Below, piece by piece: positions 21,420 through 32,913 of a stretch of 64,000 nt of DNA. The position numbers and the translations under genes were made by a program. The notes under the pieces are model-generated. The model saw only the letters and a program-made list of their open reading frames with translations, was not told the origin of the DNA and made no database searches. This DNA comes from Geosiphon pyriformis. Its lineage: Eukaryota > Glomeromycota > Glomeromycetes > Archaeosporales > Geosiphonaceae. Position 1 is the stretch's first letter. Each line of letters opens with the position of its first letter. The stretch lies in the NCBI GenBank assembly GCA_016748015.1, contig JAAOMT010000436.1, positions 566,354 to 630,353 on the forward strand. Reading direction: 5' to 3'.

Positions 21420-23563
21420 TGGTTGTGTGGAAGAACTGAGGATCAGTTGGTGGACTATTATCAACAATTTCCAGCTTTGTTGAGTCAATTTCGGTCTTTG
21501 AGTTCTATTTTAAGGTAAGTTCTGGGGTGGTGTTGGAATTTGTTGGGGCTGATAAATTACCTGCAGCTGATAAATGGATTGTGTTTATAGCTAATAAATT
21601 GTCGGTGTTGTCAGTTGATAAATTGGCACTTGATATACTGGTGGTTGATAAATTGGCTGCTGTGTCATAGATATGTAATTCTGATGGTGTGGCTTTGAGT
21701 TTGGTAGATTATTTGGAATTCAAAACTGGTGATCAAGATTTTGATATTGATTTCTCAATCATTGGTTATTTAAACAATGGCAGCAATTAATTTGTAGATG
21801 TCCTTGTTTACCACAATAGTGACAAACACCCATTTCCTGTTGTCACTGTTGATTGGTTGATGATGATAGACATGACTGATTCTGGAAACAATTTATGTTT
21901 CCAGAATTATTGCATCATTGTGCTGGTTGATAAATTACACAATTGTCAGCTAAGTATCCCTCTAATTTCTGATTGATGGAATCACTAAATTGTTTCAATT
22001 TGGAATCCAATTCAGATAATCTATTCATTACTAGATTAATGGCTTAACATGGTTGGCTTCTAATTCAGCAGCTTCAAAATCTCTGGCATTTGTGATGACT
22101 GCTTGCAGATTGACAAAATACATTGGACATATGCATTGCAGGATGCTACTGTGTAATCTGTAAATAAACTGATTTAGGATCTGGGCTACTGTGAAGTAAT
22201 TGGCATCAATGGTTTGGATTTGGTGCAGATTCCTGTAGAAGTGTCCTAAGTAAATAGTGACTGCTTCATTTTCTCTTTGTTTGATGATAGTGAAAGTGTT
22301 TATTAGCCTATTAATACTGTTATTATTGCTGAAATATCTTAAGAACTCAATTTTGAATGCATTGAAATCTTGGAGTTTGTTGACTAGGCTTTAATATTAT
22401 GAATTAGTGGTATTCTGAAGAAAATATAAAATGGCTTGTATTGCTCTGGTGTTATTCCATCCATTAGCTGCTATGGCTTTTTCTACATTGTTAAGCCATA
22501 CTTGGGCATTATTCTTTTCGCTGGTGAATTTTTCGAGTTTTGCTATTGGAGCGTAGGCTATTGGATCCAAGTTTGGTTGTTGAAGTTGTTGTTGCAGCTA
22601 TAAAAGTGGCTGCTATGGTAGTTGAAGTGGTTGAAGTGGCTGTTGTTGCTGTTTGTCAATTGGTGGAGCTGAGGTTGGATTGATCACAATTACTGGAGGT
22701 AAGTGTTGTTGATTATTAATGTTGGGGTTTTGATCATTCTGATTGTGCTGTGTTTGAAAATTTGGAGTTTCAATTTCTGGATTTTCTAAATTTAGATTTT
22801 TCTGAGTCTAAAAGTTCGGGGTTTCAATTTTCTGATTTTCAGTGATCAGGTTCTGGTAAGTAAATTCTTGATCTTCAGATTCTTCTTTCTCTTTTTTTTG
22901 GTCTTCTTCTGATTTTGTTACTTCTCAGGAACTTGTGGTTCTGAAATCTGGTTGGAATAGCAGAAATCGGAGCCCTGATGGCATAGACAATCAAAACTTA
23001 AATCCTTTGAAATATGCACCATATAGTCTTAGAAGATCTTCTTTCTTTTGTTTACTCTGAAATGGAAATTGTCCAAAGGTTGATGTCATGTTTAATGTGA
23101 ACACACCTGTTAATGTAATATTGATGGCACTTCTGGGTGTATAATGGTATAATGGATTAGTTGGTGATTTAACTCTTGTTTTCTTCCAAGTAGATGGTTA
23201 TATCCTTTGAGATGTTATTGTTGGTGTTTGTAATTTTCTTTTGTCTTTGTTTGCATAGGTAATTGGATATCTTTGTTGAGTGTGAATTTCAATTTCCTTA
23301 TTGATTTCAGTGAGGATTGCTGTGAAATTATAATTTGTTGGTAAGCTGGTATTTTGGATTAATTTGTTGTAGAAGTTTCCTTTAGCTGAGTTGGTTTCTA
23401 CTAGTACTCCTAGTAAATATGAGATTTTCTTGTGAATGTAGAAATTAAAAGCTGATTCTGCTGATAAGTAATTGTCAGTTAATCTTAAATGTTGACAGTA
23501 ATGTTGAAATAAAGATTTCGCAAATTCTAAATGGTTTGTCCCTGTTTCTTTGGATTCTGTCAT
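21420..23563 (-). pseudogene. G1 Gag with zinc knuckle
   Basis: Structural protein of the particle. The first ORF, 23563-23198 (MTESKETGTNHLEFAKSLFQ), begins 63 bp inside the 5' LTR and is open for 121 codons. The capsid-like part follows in broken frames (VWLNNVEKAI, AFKIEFLRYFSNN, LGHFYRNLHQI). The zinc knuckle CHYCGKQGHLQINC lies at 21783-21824 with correct C-x2-C-x4-H-x4-C spacing. Downstream is a Gln/Asn-rich region leading to the protease. Many stops. Confidence 0.78.
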
Positions 23564-23610
23564 TGTTTAAATGGGTGTTATTAGTGCTGATTCTCTGTAG
23601 GATTATATTT

Positions 23611-23626
23611 CACAGGGAGCACCAAA
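23611..23626 (-). other. G1 primer-binding site candidate
   Basis: Directly inside the 5' LTR the minus strand reads TTTGGTGCTCCCTGTG. TGG complements a tRNA CCA end and the following bases fit an acceptor stem. I cannot name the tRNA. Confidence 0.55.
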
Positions 23627-24510
23627 TGTTACAAATGATTATTTGGGGTCTCAAATCAAATAACAAATCCATAACTTGATGCTCAATATCTTGACAATGC
23701 TGGTTTCACTGGTATTTGGATTGTATCTGAAGGTTTTTAGAGTTAAGTCCTTTGTATAATAAACAGAGATTTAATGATGATGTAGTTGGTTGGTGAGTTG
23801 TGTTCCCAATTTCTGTTTTCAGCTTGGTGGCCAGTTTATTTTGGCATTTGTGCCCTTCTGGTAAGCTATCTGTTAATATATATATAATTTTACCCTTATT
23901 TCTGGGTCTTTTATCAGACTATTCATGATGTCAATTACTCAGCGCTTTAATCTTTAATTAGTTAGTATACAACAATAAAATCAAAAGAAGAAAGAAATAA
24001 AAGAAAATAAAGAAATGAGCCAAGGTGATATGCAAGTTAGTATCTCATTAATAGCTGTGATCAAAAGTTATTGTTCTAGCATGGTTAAGTATTAATTACT
24101 ATTAACATAAAGTGTTAATAGTAAAGAGTAGATTTGGATGGTAAATGATTTATTTATTTAATATTTGTTGATGGAAGATTTCTAACTAAAAGATTCTGTC
24201 TTTTTCTACTTTTAACATTACCACTATATATACATAATTGATGTTCTATGAAATTGCTCACATTCCCGAGTGATATGTTATGATTTCTTAAGCAATGCTC
24301 ACATTGCTGAACAATGTGCCCTAATTTTCTAATATTGCTCCATATTGCTGAGCAATGTGCTGTGTTTTCTGACATTGCTCCACATTGTTGAGCAATGTGC
24401 CATGATTTCTGATATTGCTCCATATTGCTAAGGAATATGCTCATGTGCTAAATACTATTTTCTTATTGGTCTACTATTTTTTTATATCTGTTTTCTTTTT
24501 ATGAGTAACA
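23627..24510 (-). repeat. G1 5' LTR (884 bp) with internal tandem repeat
   Basis: Starts TGTTAC, ends GTAACA. At about 24280-24445 it carries around four ~40-bp units containing CATTGCTGAACAATGTGCC-like sequence; the 3' LTR has about two. An open frame on the minus strand there (24444-24154) is made by the repeat. Confidence 0.9.
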
Positions 24511-25565
24511 GCGGAAACATTGATACCATGAACATTACACATCACAAATTTTCAAACAAAATCACTCATTGGGGAGAAAGAGAAGTAGACAATCCCAAAA
24601 CAGAGCACAAATAATCCAATCTTTCCAAGACAAATTCAACTGACACCTCTAAAGCCACCATCTTGGATTCTAATTTACCCATCTTGGTGGTTAAAACTTT
24701 AGAACTACTTGAACTAAGATTAGCAACTGAGTCTGTAATAACAACTGAAAGAGAGAAAAAAGAAGACGCCAGTGTTCTATCTAAAGCCATTTCTAAGTCC
24801 AAATTAGACACTACAGGTGCAAAGACAACCAGAGGAGGGACATGAAAATTGGATGCCAAAAGTACTAATTCCATAAAGCTCAATTTCGTTATAATAGCCA
24901 AAACCTGGTCTGTCAAAAGCTCCAAAGAGCATTCTAGAGAAACCAATTAATCAACCAAGCAGGAATTACCAAGAGAGTTAGAAACCAGCAAGCCAGATTT
25001 AGCACCTGAAAATGAACCAGTACAAAAAGGACCTGACAAAACCACACAAAAAGAATAACTGCTAGCAATCTGTGTCCAAGTCTTTCCACCAAAAGAAACT
25101 GGACAAACAATTGGTGCCTGTTTCTTCTTATATATGTTGGCCAAACAGACCTGATCCTGAGAAATTACCATCTGCTTACCACAAGCACCAGAATTCTCAC
25201 TCAATGAACACACTGTAGAGATATGACCCAATTGTTTACACTTGGTACAACAAGCCAGAGAAAAACCAGCCCAGCACAAATTTACATCTTTATAAACTGG
25301 AATAGAATTAATAGCAGCCAATTTGGATGTTTCATTTTTAAAACAGACCCCTGCATATCTGTTACATACATAAGAACTAGAATTGTGACCAATAAAACAG
25401 GTCTTTTCACCATATGATTCAAGTAAACCAGACAAATCATGAGCAGTGGTACCAATTGGTAAAGTATAGAGCAAACTCCTATGCTGATCCCTAAATATTC
25501 AAAATTGTTTATCTTCAATTGTCAAGACAACTCACACAGAATTCTTTCCCACAAAAACTGACCAT
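24511..25565 (-). pseudogene. LINE-B ORF1, C-terminal half and ORF2 first codons
   Basis: Between the G2 and G1 insertions. It reads LLYTLPIGTTAHDLSGLL, EKTCFIGHN, an intact zinc knuckle CTKCKQLGHISTVC, VCLANIYKKKQAPIVCPVSF, and a coiled-coil-like tail (SKMVALEVSVEFVLERLDYL) ending SLSPQ with the CAATGA overlap to ORF2. The first ORF2 codons follow to the G1 boundary, with TGA in place of the Trp before the endonuclease start. A TAA near 24947 splits the frame. Confidence 0.85.
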
Positions 25566-26533
25566 TGTTACCAGAGGTTTTTGGGTCTTTTTTCTTCAAT
25601 ATTGTTGATACCTGTTTACTGTGAATTCACGTTTTCTGGATGTGGTTGAACCTCCAGTAACTGAATTTATCTTCAAATTATCTCCTATAATTTGAACTGC
25701 TGGGCTTATAAGTGGAATGGCCAATTTTGTGCCAGTTACTTTGTATAGTTACATTGTAGTAAATGTCAACTCTTTCTCAGGAATTGCTTATCTGAAAGTT
25801 CACTAAAATGTGTAGTTACTTTGCTGTGAAAGTCAACTCTTCTACAGAAATCTTGTCTGTATGCTACTCTAATAATTGTAATAAGAAAATAAAAGAAAAA
25901 TAAAATAAATGTAAAAGAAAAAGTAAAACTGATGATTTATAGAAGTCGTTTTGGATCCAGGCCTGGAAGTGCTTTAACAGTCTTACTGAAATTGGTAGCT
26001 AATCAATTTCAAACTGTTAGTAAGGATTGATTAATTTCAAGAGAAATAATTTAAAAATTTGATTTTTCGAATTATTTGATATTTATTTTGTTTTTGTATG
26101 TAAAGGATGATTCTAATTATTAAATCTGAAGTAAGATACATTTCCTTGAAGAGAGAAGCTCTTCTTTTATACAACTTGTCATAACACTATTCTATGAACT
26201 TAAACTTTGCTATTTTCTATAATTTTGCTGAACTAATGATACATTTCAGCAAACTACAAGTTATTTCTGCAAACTATTAGATATTTCGGCAAATTTCTTA
26301 CAAATTTTGGTGAATTTTTTAAATGTTACATAATTTGGGGTATTGCATGATTGATCATCACAATTAGGTTACATTTGTGTTATGTACAAATTGAGTTATT
26401 AATTAAATGATAATTTCGGATATTTTGCTAATGTAATAAGTGATAATTTGAAATGATAATATATGCTAATTAATGATAAGATTTATAAGAGTAATTTCAT
26501 GCTAAACAATATCTTTAATTTCGTCTGGTAATA
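25566..26533 (-). repeat. G2 3' LTR (968 bp)
   Basis: Pairs with 33437-34390 and is related to the solo LTR at 51617 and the G3 LTR at 62318. Its right end reads TAATA where the other copies read TAACA, a C-to-T change. Confidence 0.9.
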
Positions 26534-27220
26534 TAACCTCCTCCTCAAGACTGAGCTCTGTCGAAATCCAAGTACTGTCTGTAATTTCCAGATAGTAATC
26601 CAAAATTATTGAAGAAATTTGGTCTAAAAATTGTTGAAATTTCAGTTCTGTGAGCTTTCCAATGTATTGAATCTTCAAAGGCTGTAAAATTGGGTTTTGT
26701 AGAACGTTTTCACAGGTGTGGAATAGGTTATAAAGTCTAAGGGCAGCTCTTAGTTTATAATGACTGTTTGTAGGTCCAGCTGTTGTCTTGAATTCATTGT
26801 GAAATTGTTTCTGAATAGCTTCTTTTGTGAGGTTTGCTGATGTAAGCTCTAGTTTTTGCTCATAAAGTGTTTTTCCAATATAGAAATATCTATATATTGG
26901 GGGGTATTTGTCATTTTCTTCATTAAGACACAGTTGAAGTTTTTGTTGAATAGTAGTATTTAGTAGAATACTAATAGGAGTGAGCAATAAATTTTTTCTT
27001 AAAGCAAGCTTCAAAAGTTTTGGTAAATAAATTTCAGAATAACTTCTTGTGTTCTTCCTATAAAAGTGATACTTTCGTGAATTTGGGGCTAGATTTGTAA
27101 CTATTTCTGTTTGGGTATAATTAATATGTTTTCCAGTAATAGTATGGATAATTCGGGTATTGTTTTTAAAGCTAACATTAGTTTTTGGAATAATTGTTGA
27201 ATGTTTTGAGGAATAGTCAT
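26502..27220 (-). pseudogene. G2 ORF3, unknown protein overlapping the 3' LTR
   Basis: Starts at the ATG at 27220 (MTIPQNIQQLFQKLMLALK) and ends at 26502, 32 bp inside the LTR. The open part from 27014 is 170 codons. The acidic end LSLEEEVIL is the translated polypurine tract GAGGAGGAGG. Nothing recognised; helical, soluble-looking, no transmembrane segment. One base fewer than G3 near 27150 shifts the frame, so one of the two copies carries an indel. Strongly similar to G3 (63264-63984) and recognisably to G1 (15189-15867). Confidence 0.68.
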
Positions 27221-27399
27221 TATATGAGATTTGAAAATAAAAGAAAATTATTTTTGGTGCATGGGTTTTTATGTTATTTTGTTTTGTTTTTGTGAGATTG
27301 TTTCTAAATTATAAGAAAATAACTATAATAATAAATTTAATTTAAGTGTTCAAGTTGGGAGGTTGTTCAATGACAACTATTGGTTCTAAATTCCAGGGA

Positions 27400-28650
27400 A
27401 TATCTTCAGGATTGATTAAAAAGGAATGTGTGCCAATTTGTGGAATTAATGGTTCGGATTGTTTCTGGAATTATAGTGTTTCAAATAATCTCCATGTGCA
27501 ACTTTTGCTAGGATTTTGTCATCAAGTCTTAGCTTATATGATCTATTGCCTAGAATTTTATGAATAAAAAATGATTCATCTCATTTATTTTCAAATTTTT
27601 CACTCTATTGTTTTTCAGCTTTAGTTCTGTGTAAGAGAACTTTATTTCCAACTTTAAATTCATTGGTAATAGGTGGTAATTTGTTGTCATGTCTTTCTTT
27701 TTGTTAAGCTTGAGAATGTTCAATATGAGTTGCTGCTATTTGTCGTTTTCTTTTCAATGTGCTAAGCAGAGTGTAGGCTCTTCATTGTAGTGTTTCCTGG
27801 AAATTGTTTTTATTAATTGGTTGTGCTAAGTATGTTTCCACTGTGAAACTAATTGGTAATGTTGCTATCCTTCCGTAAGTTAAATCAAATGGTGTGTGTT
27901 TTGTGGTATCTTGTTTTAATGTTCTATATGCTAGTAACACTGATGGAATAAAGATATCTCACTCTTGCTCAAAATCGGTTGAGACTTTGGCTAATGACTC
28001 ACACAATGTTCTGTTAAAACATTCTACAAGTCTGTTTGTTTGTGGATGGTAGAGTGAAGACAGAGGCCTTTTGACATTGAATTGTTCGCAAATTTCTTGT
28101 ATCAGGTTGTTTACAAAGTGTGTTCCTTGATCAGATAAAAGTTTAATTAGACATCCATGTCTACAAATGATGTCTTTGTAGATGAAATTTGCTACTGATT
28201 TTGCATCTGCTCATTGAATGGCTCTGGCTTCGGGCCATTTAGTAAGATAGTCTACAGCTACTGCAATATAATGATTTCCTTGAGTGATAATAGATAGTGG
28301 TCCAACTAAATCGATACCAACTCAGTCAAAGGGTTGTCCAACTTTGATTGGATTTAATGGTTCAGTAGGGTGTGTTTCTTCTCTTCTTTGACAACTATCA
28401 TAAAATTCGACATATTTGTGAATGTCTTTTCTCATTCGAGGCCAAAAGTAGTATTCTAGTGTTCTTTGGGTGGTACTGTTTTTTCCAAAGTGTGCTGATA
28501 AAGGATCTAAGTACATGTTGTATAATATAGTCTCTTTTTCCTGTTCTTGTATTAATCTGGTTTGTCAGGGTTTTTGAAATTTTGATGATAAATAATGTTG
28601 TTGTATAGAAAATATTGTTTGGCTTGTTGTTGTAGTCGATGTTTTTCATC
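27400..28650 (-). pseudogene. G2 integrase
   Basis: Zinc-binding part: AHFGKNSTTQRTLEYYFWPR, then FYDSCQRRE where the first Cys of the pair has become Tyr. Core: VGIDLVGPLS, LLSDQGTHFVNNLIQE and PQTNRLVECFNRTL supply the D, D and E positions. The C-terminal part has FKVGNKVLLHR and ILGNRSYKLRLDDK. Stops include TGA for Trp and TAA/TAG for Gln. ORF3 follows. Confidence 0.82.
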
Positions 28651-28893
28651 TGGAGACCAATCTATTGGGATTGTTAATGTTTCCAAATATTTTTTGAGAT
28701 TGTTGTAGTTTTCCAAATTCATTGTTTGTTGGCTGTTTTGGTTGGTTAAGTTGAGTGTTGGTTTTTGTGTTTTCTAATCTTGTCTCATTCTGAAGAGACA
28801 ATCAACATTGGTGTGGAGTTTTCCTGGTTTGTGATGTACTATGTATTGATAGTTTGCTAGAAATTCTGTCCATCAGGTTTGTTTTGCATTCAG

Positions 28894-30060
28894 CTAAGTA
28901 TTTTTGTTCTGAAACCATTTGAATCCAATATTATCAGTGATAATATCGAATTCCTTTGGCTGGAAATAAAGGTTGAAATAATGTAGGGCCCAAATTATGG
29001 CTGCTGTTTCCAATTCAGTGGCAGGATAATTTTTTTCAGCTGGTTTTGATGTTCTGCTAGCATAGACAATTACTTGCTCGTTTTCATTGTCATCCAATTG
29101 TGATAGGATAGCACCAAAGGCAGTATAAAAGGCATCTGTTGCTAATCGGAATTGGTTGCCGAAATCTGGGTAGGCAAGAATTGGAGCTGTCATTAGTTTT
29201 TTTTTGAGGATTTCAAATGCATTTTGGCATTCAGCAGTCCATTTGTATTCGACGTTTTTGGTGGTAAGCTGGTTGAGAGGTTTTGCGATTTCTGAGAATT
29301 TTTTGATAAACTTCTGAAAGTAGGAGGCTAATTCTATGAATCCTCTTAGTTCTGTAGTGTTTTGAAGAATTTTGAAGTTTTTGACAGCACTGATTTTTTC
29401 AGGGTCCGGTTTGATTCCATCTTTACTAATAATATGACCAAGGAAGGCCAAGTTTGTTTTTTCAAAGTAGTATTTTTCAATGTTGAGTTTTAGTCCTGCT
29501 TTTCATAATCGTTAAAAAACTTCTCACAGGTGTTTTAAGTGTAATTTGAACGATGGAGAATAAACATCAGTATTGTCAAGATAAATGACTACTGACTTCT
29601 AAAGGAGTCCTTGGTACACAATATCTATTAATCTCTGAAACATTGCTGGTGCATTGCATAATCCGAAAAGCATTACATTGAACTTGTAATTTCCGCCTTG
29701 GGTGGTGAATGCTGTTTTGGGGCAATCTTTGGAATCCATTGCAACTTGCCAGTAACTGCTTTCTAAATCTAGTGTTGAAAAGTATTTGGATTTTCCAAGG
29801 GCATCTAACATGTCATCAATTCGGGGAAGGGGGTAGGCATCTCCAATTGTAACACTGTTGAGTTGTTGATAGTCAACACAAAATCATATCTTTCCATTTT
29901 TCTTTTTAACTAGCACTACAAGTAAAGCCCAAAGACTTATGGAGGGTTGGATGAGCCCATTGTTAAGCATTCATTGTACTTCTTTTCAGATGAATTGGTG
30001 GCTTTCTAGGACAACTCAATATGCTTGTTGTCTTTTTAGTTTGGCATCTCCTGTATAAAT
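28894..30060 (-). pseudogene. G2 reverse transcriptase and RNase H
   Basis: RT blocks: GDAKLKRQQAY, KNGKI-stop-FCVDYQQLNSV, YFSTLDLESSYWQVAMD and GLCNAPAMFQRLID. The catalytic motif reads VIYLDNTDVYS: the second Asp of YLDD is Asn by G-to-A on the coding strand, so the enzyme should be dead. Connection and RNase H at 29451-28894 are open for 185 codons (FLGHIISKDGIKPDPEKI, LATDAFYTAFGAILSQ, YASRTSKPAEKNYPATELE, FDIITDN). Stops lie near 29580, 29515 and 29920. Confidence 0.88.
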
Positions 30061-30131
30061 TTGGTGTTAAACCAAATTGGTTCTTCTTAAGTCATTGTTG
30101 TTTTCAGCAAAAATATTGGCAAATTCTGCAA

Positions 30132-31230
30132 TTAGCTCTTTGAGCTGGCTTCATTGTTGTGATTCAAGTTGTCCCATGTTAATTCGAGATAGTTTTTCCA
30201 TACCAACATAGTAGTTTTCAGAGCTAGGGTTTGGATTGATTTTTGATAGTGAATGTCCAATGATTTCCAAAAAATTGGTGACTGTTTGGGGTAATTTTTG
30301 TTGAAATATATTACTGTGAATAACTCCAATTTCTAAGTTATTTAATAAAACTATGGGGTAATTATTGGGGTTGTAAAAAGTAACTCGGACTTTCTTTGTT
30401 CTTTCTGGAATATAAATGTTTGAGATCAAAATATTATGTTCCAAGCAGACTTGTTTATTGGACTCAAAAATTTGTTGTGTGGTTGTTGGCTTTGGGCAGG
30501 TGTAGATTTTCGGATGTTCTCCAAAGGGTAAGATGGTAATTGGTTGTGGAAGTCTGAGAATCTGATGAGATTCATTCTGTGTGTTAAGAGCTATATTAAC
30601 TGGAACTGTGAATCATCCAGTTGAACCAAAACCTTGGGTTCCTCTATCACTTTTTCCTAATTTTTCTCTTTGATTGACTAGTTGCAAACCTGAAATGTTG
30701 ATTAGAAGTAGGTAAATAGCTTGGGCAATTTTTTCAGCATGGTTGATCTTGAATGGTTTGTTAGTTTCATTTTGAAGCATCACTGTAATGTCTCCAGTAT
30801 ATTCAGCATTGATTATTTCTCCTCTGACATTGATTTTTTTGCTTGCCAAAGAGGACCAGGAGACAATTTGAACCATTGCTCCTAGCGGGATTTCATGTGC
30901 AATTTTGAGGTTGATTTTTGTGAGAGATTTGGGTTTGAGAACAAGAGTATCCTTGTCTGAATATCTTAGGTCATATCCAGCATTAATTTCATGTGCTTTT
31001 TCGGGTTTTATTCCTTGTCCATTGTTGTTGAAGTATTTGAGTTGTAAGGCAGGCTGATTTTTAATAAGATAGATGGGTGTTGTTTCAATTTCTTCCATTG
31101 TTTTAGGTTCTCCAAATTCAATTTTGTTCTCATTACTTTTGCTAGACAAGGGGATTCTAAAAGCATAGCATTCAGGACACCACTGTTCATCACAAGGCAT
31201 AATGCATTTTTCACATAGCCTAATGTTCAT
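30132..31230 (-). pseudogene. G2 dUTPase domain and linker to RT
   Basis: Open at 31230-30613 (205 codons). It begins with the last zinc motif of the Cys-rich module, CEKCIMPCDEQWCPEC, then dUTPase motifs: I, NAGYDLRYSDKD; II, VSWSSLASKK, where the usual Arg of RSS is Trp (CGG to TGG); III, GEIINAEYTGDI, where the catalytic Asp is Asn; IV, AEKIAQAIYLL; V, RGTQGFGSTG, intact. The 30444-30132 stretch is the linker (VRVTFYNPNNYPIVLLNNLE) that leads into RT, after a stop at 30612. The two motif changes predict an inactive enzyme. Confidence 0.86.
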
Positions 31231-31239
31231 TTGTTCTAA

Positions 31240-32110
31240 TTATTGAATTTGAACTTCTTGGGTTGGGTAAGTGTGACTTGCAATTTGGTGGTAGATTTTT
31301 ACTTCATCTTCATAATCAAATCCAGCTAATTCCATGGTGTATTCAATGTATTCTGCTTCCTTCATTTGACAGATATCTTCTTTGGTAGCTTCATTAATTA
31401 ATGCCATTGCTAGGTTAAAAATCATCTCAGCATCATGAGGGTAGTAATAAAGTTTGTTGAGAGCACTGTTGTATGCTGCATTAAAGGGTGTTCCTCTTTT
31501 TACTTTTTCTGAAATTGATAAAGCATATTGGCAGGTCTGATTGCAGACTCCTCTTTTCATTGTTACATCAATCCAATTACATTCTTTCAATAGCATATCT
31601 TTACAAGTTAAACAAAGAGTGTTGTCTTATTTTCCACTTTTTTTTATTAGATGGCTCCATCGTTTTCTGTGGCAAGCCTTGCAGTAGTAACAAGTATGAT
31701 TTTCATATTCTTCTTCAGGTGAAATGCAGGCTCCCATTGATGATAGTTTCTTGTGGCAGTCTTTACATTTAAGGGGAATGTAGAGGCATTGTTTTCTTGG
31801 TTCAGGCTTTAAGTAAGGGATATTCCATCCAGGAGTTTCGGGTTCAGAGTGTGGTGTAAAATGTTCTTGTTCAGTTTTGTCAGCCTAATTAGACGTTGAT
31901 CCAAGAGCCATGAATGTTTTGATTATTGGTTTTTCTTCTTTTGGTTTGAATTCAAAAGCCGGGACTTTTTCGAAGCATTTGTTAAATGTACCACAAGTGG
32001 CAGGTACTTGGGCATGTTGTCTTTGGTAAGAGATTTGTAGTTCTTGGGTTTCCCAGTCTAATTTTGCATTGGCTTTTTGAAGCCAATCATTTTCGACAAG
32101 GGCTTGATAC
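31240..32110 (-). pseudogene. G2 cysteine-rich multi-zinc module
   Basis: Lies between protease and dUTPase as in G1. Cys pairs: PLKCKDCHKKLSSMGAC, HTCYYCKACHRKRW, NTLCLTCKDMLLKECNW and VCNQTCQYA; then GTPFNAAYNSALNKL and YYYPHDAEMIF, a helical block (31596-31240), and the final C-x2-C-x3-C-x4-C-x2-C counted in the next entry. The KLSS-x-GAC and PHD blocks match G1, so the module is ancestral to both families. Function unknown; RNA or DNA binding is a guess from the Cys pattern. Confidence 0.65.
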
Positions 32111-32905
32111 TAGGGAGCATTTATTACAAGAACTTTGACTGAAATGGTGATTCCATCAAGAGTGAATGGAAAATTGTCAATTTCTCCTACTGGAGTCTTT
32201 TTTATGCCATCAGTAGTGACAATTACTGTCTGAGCTGATTGGTTAACATTTTTTTTTAACTGTTGCATCAACTGGTAGGTAATGATGCTTCTGACGGATC
32301 CACTGTCTAGGATCAAGTGAATTGGCTTTTCTTCTGCTTCAGCTTCTGTGTACATTGCAGTGATGGCTTTTTGCTCATTAGCCGCTGCATTGCTAAGCAA
32401 GAATGGTGATTCATTTGCTTCAAATTCAAAGGGGAATATATCTGAAAAGTTGGCATTTTCAGCAATTCTGGCTGGTGGGATTGTGATAGGAGTATAGGAA
32501 GAGTTTTGTTGTTGTGCTGCAGCTCTACCTTCCAAGAGTGCAGTATAGTGAAAATTCTGTTCTTTAGGTATTGTTAAATAACTGGGTTGAGTGTGATAGT
32601 GGTTGGGTCTTGGTTGAGCAGAATTTTGGGGAACCAGTTGGTTGTTTGAACTGATTCTATTGTTGTTTACTTGGTATCGGTTTTGTGATGTGAATTGGTT
32701 TTGTGGAGTCAATTTTCGAGCAGGTACTTGGTAATGTTGTGTGGGTGGTTGTTGGTATTGCTGTTGGATCAGCTGTGGGATGGGCTGATAATAGTTACTT
32801 TGGTATTGGGGTCTTGGTGGATAGTAAGCTGGTACTGGTGGTGGATAATAAGATTGTTGTGGTGGAGGGTAACGTTGATTACTCCTATTTTGTTGATTTC
32901 ATTGT
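32110..32905 (-). pseudogene. G2 aspartic protease with Pro/Gln-rich leader
   Basis: Open at 32712-32110 (200 codons). Catalytic LILDSGSVRSIITYQLMQQL is intact, followed by TPVGEIDNFPFTLDGITISV. Upstream, 32905-32713 reads Tyr-Pro-Gln-rich (YYPPPVPAYYPPRPQYQ), a spacer between the Gag knuckle and protease. This is one of the few G2 domains with catalytic residues kept. Confidence 0.85.
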
Positions 32906-32913
32906 AACTTTCT

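Larger units (their letters stand above)
14435..24510 (-). mobile_element. G1, Ty3/gypsy-like LTR retrotransposon with dUTPase
   Basis: A 10.1-kb element bounded by LTRs that begin TGTTAC and end GTAACA. Flanks are GTGG (left) and GCGG (right), a 4-bp duplication with one C-to-T change, confirmed because removing one copy restores the LINE-B frame. Order leftward: LTR, primer site, Gag, protease, cysteine-rich module, dUTPase, RT, RNase H, integrase, ORF3, LTR. RT before RNase H before integrase places it with Ty3/gypsy. Many stops make it inactive. Confidence 0.9.

Noticed and set aside
24154-24444. A CRISPR-like array or Cys/His repeat protein in the LTR
   Set aside because: Units are contiguous tandem repeats without spacers, lie inside an LTR, and vary in number between the two LTRs of one element.
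26502-27220. ORF3 as an envelope gene making G2 an errantivirus-like element
   Set aside because: No signal peptide, transmembrane helix, furin-like site or Cys pattern seen. Only the position matches env.
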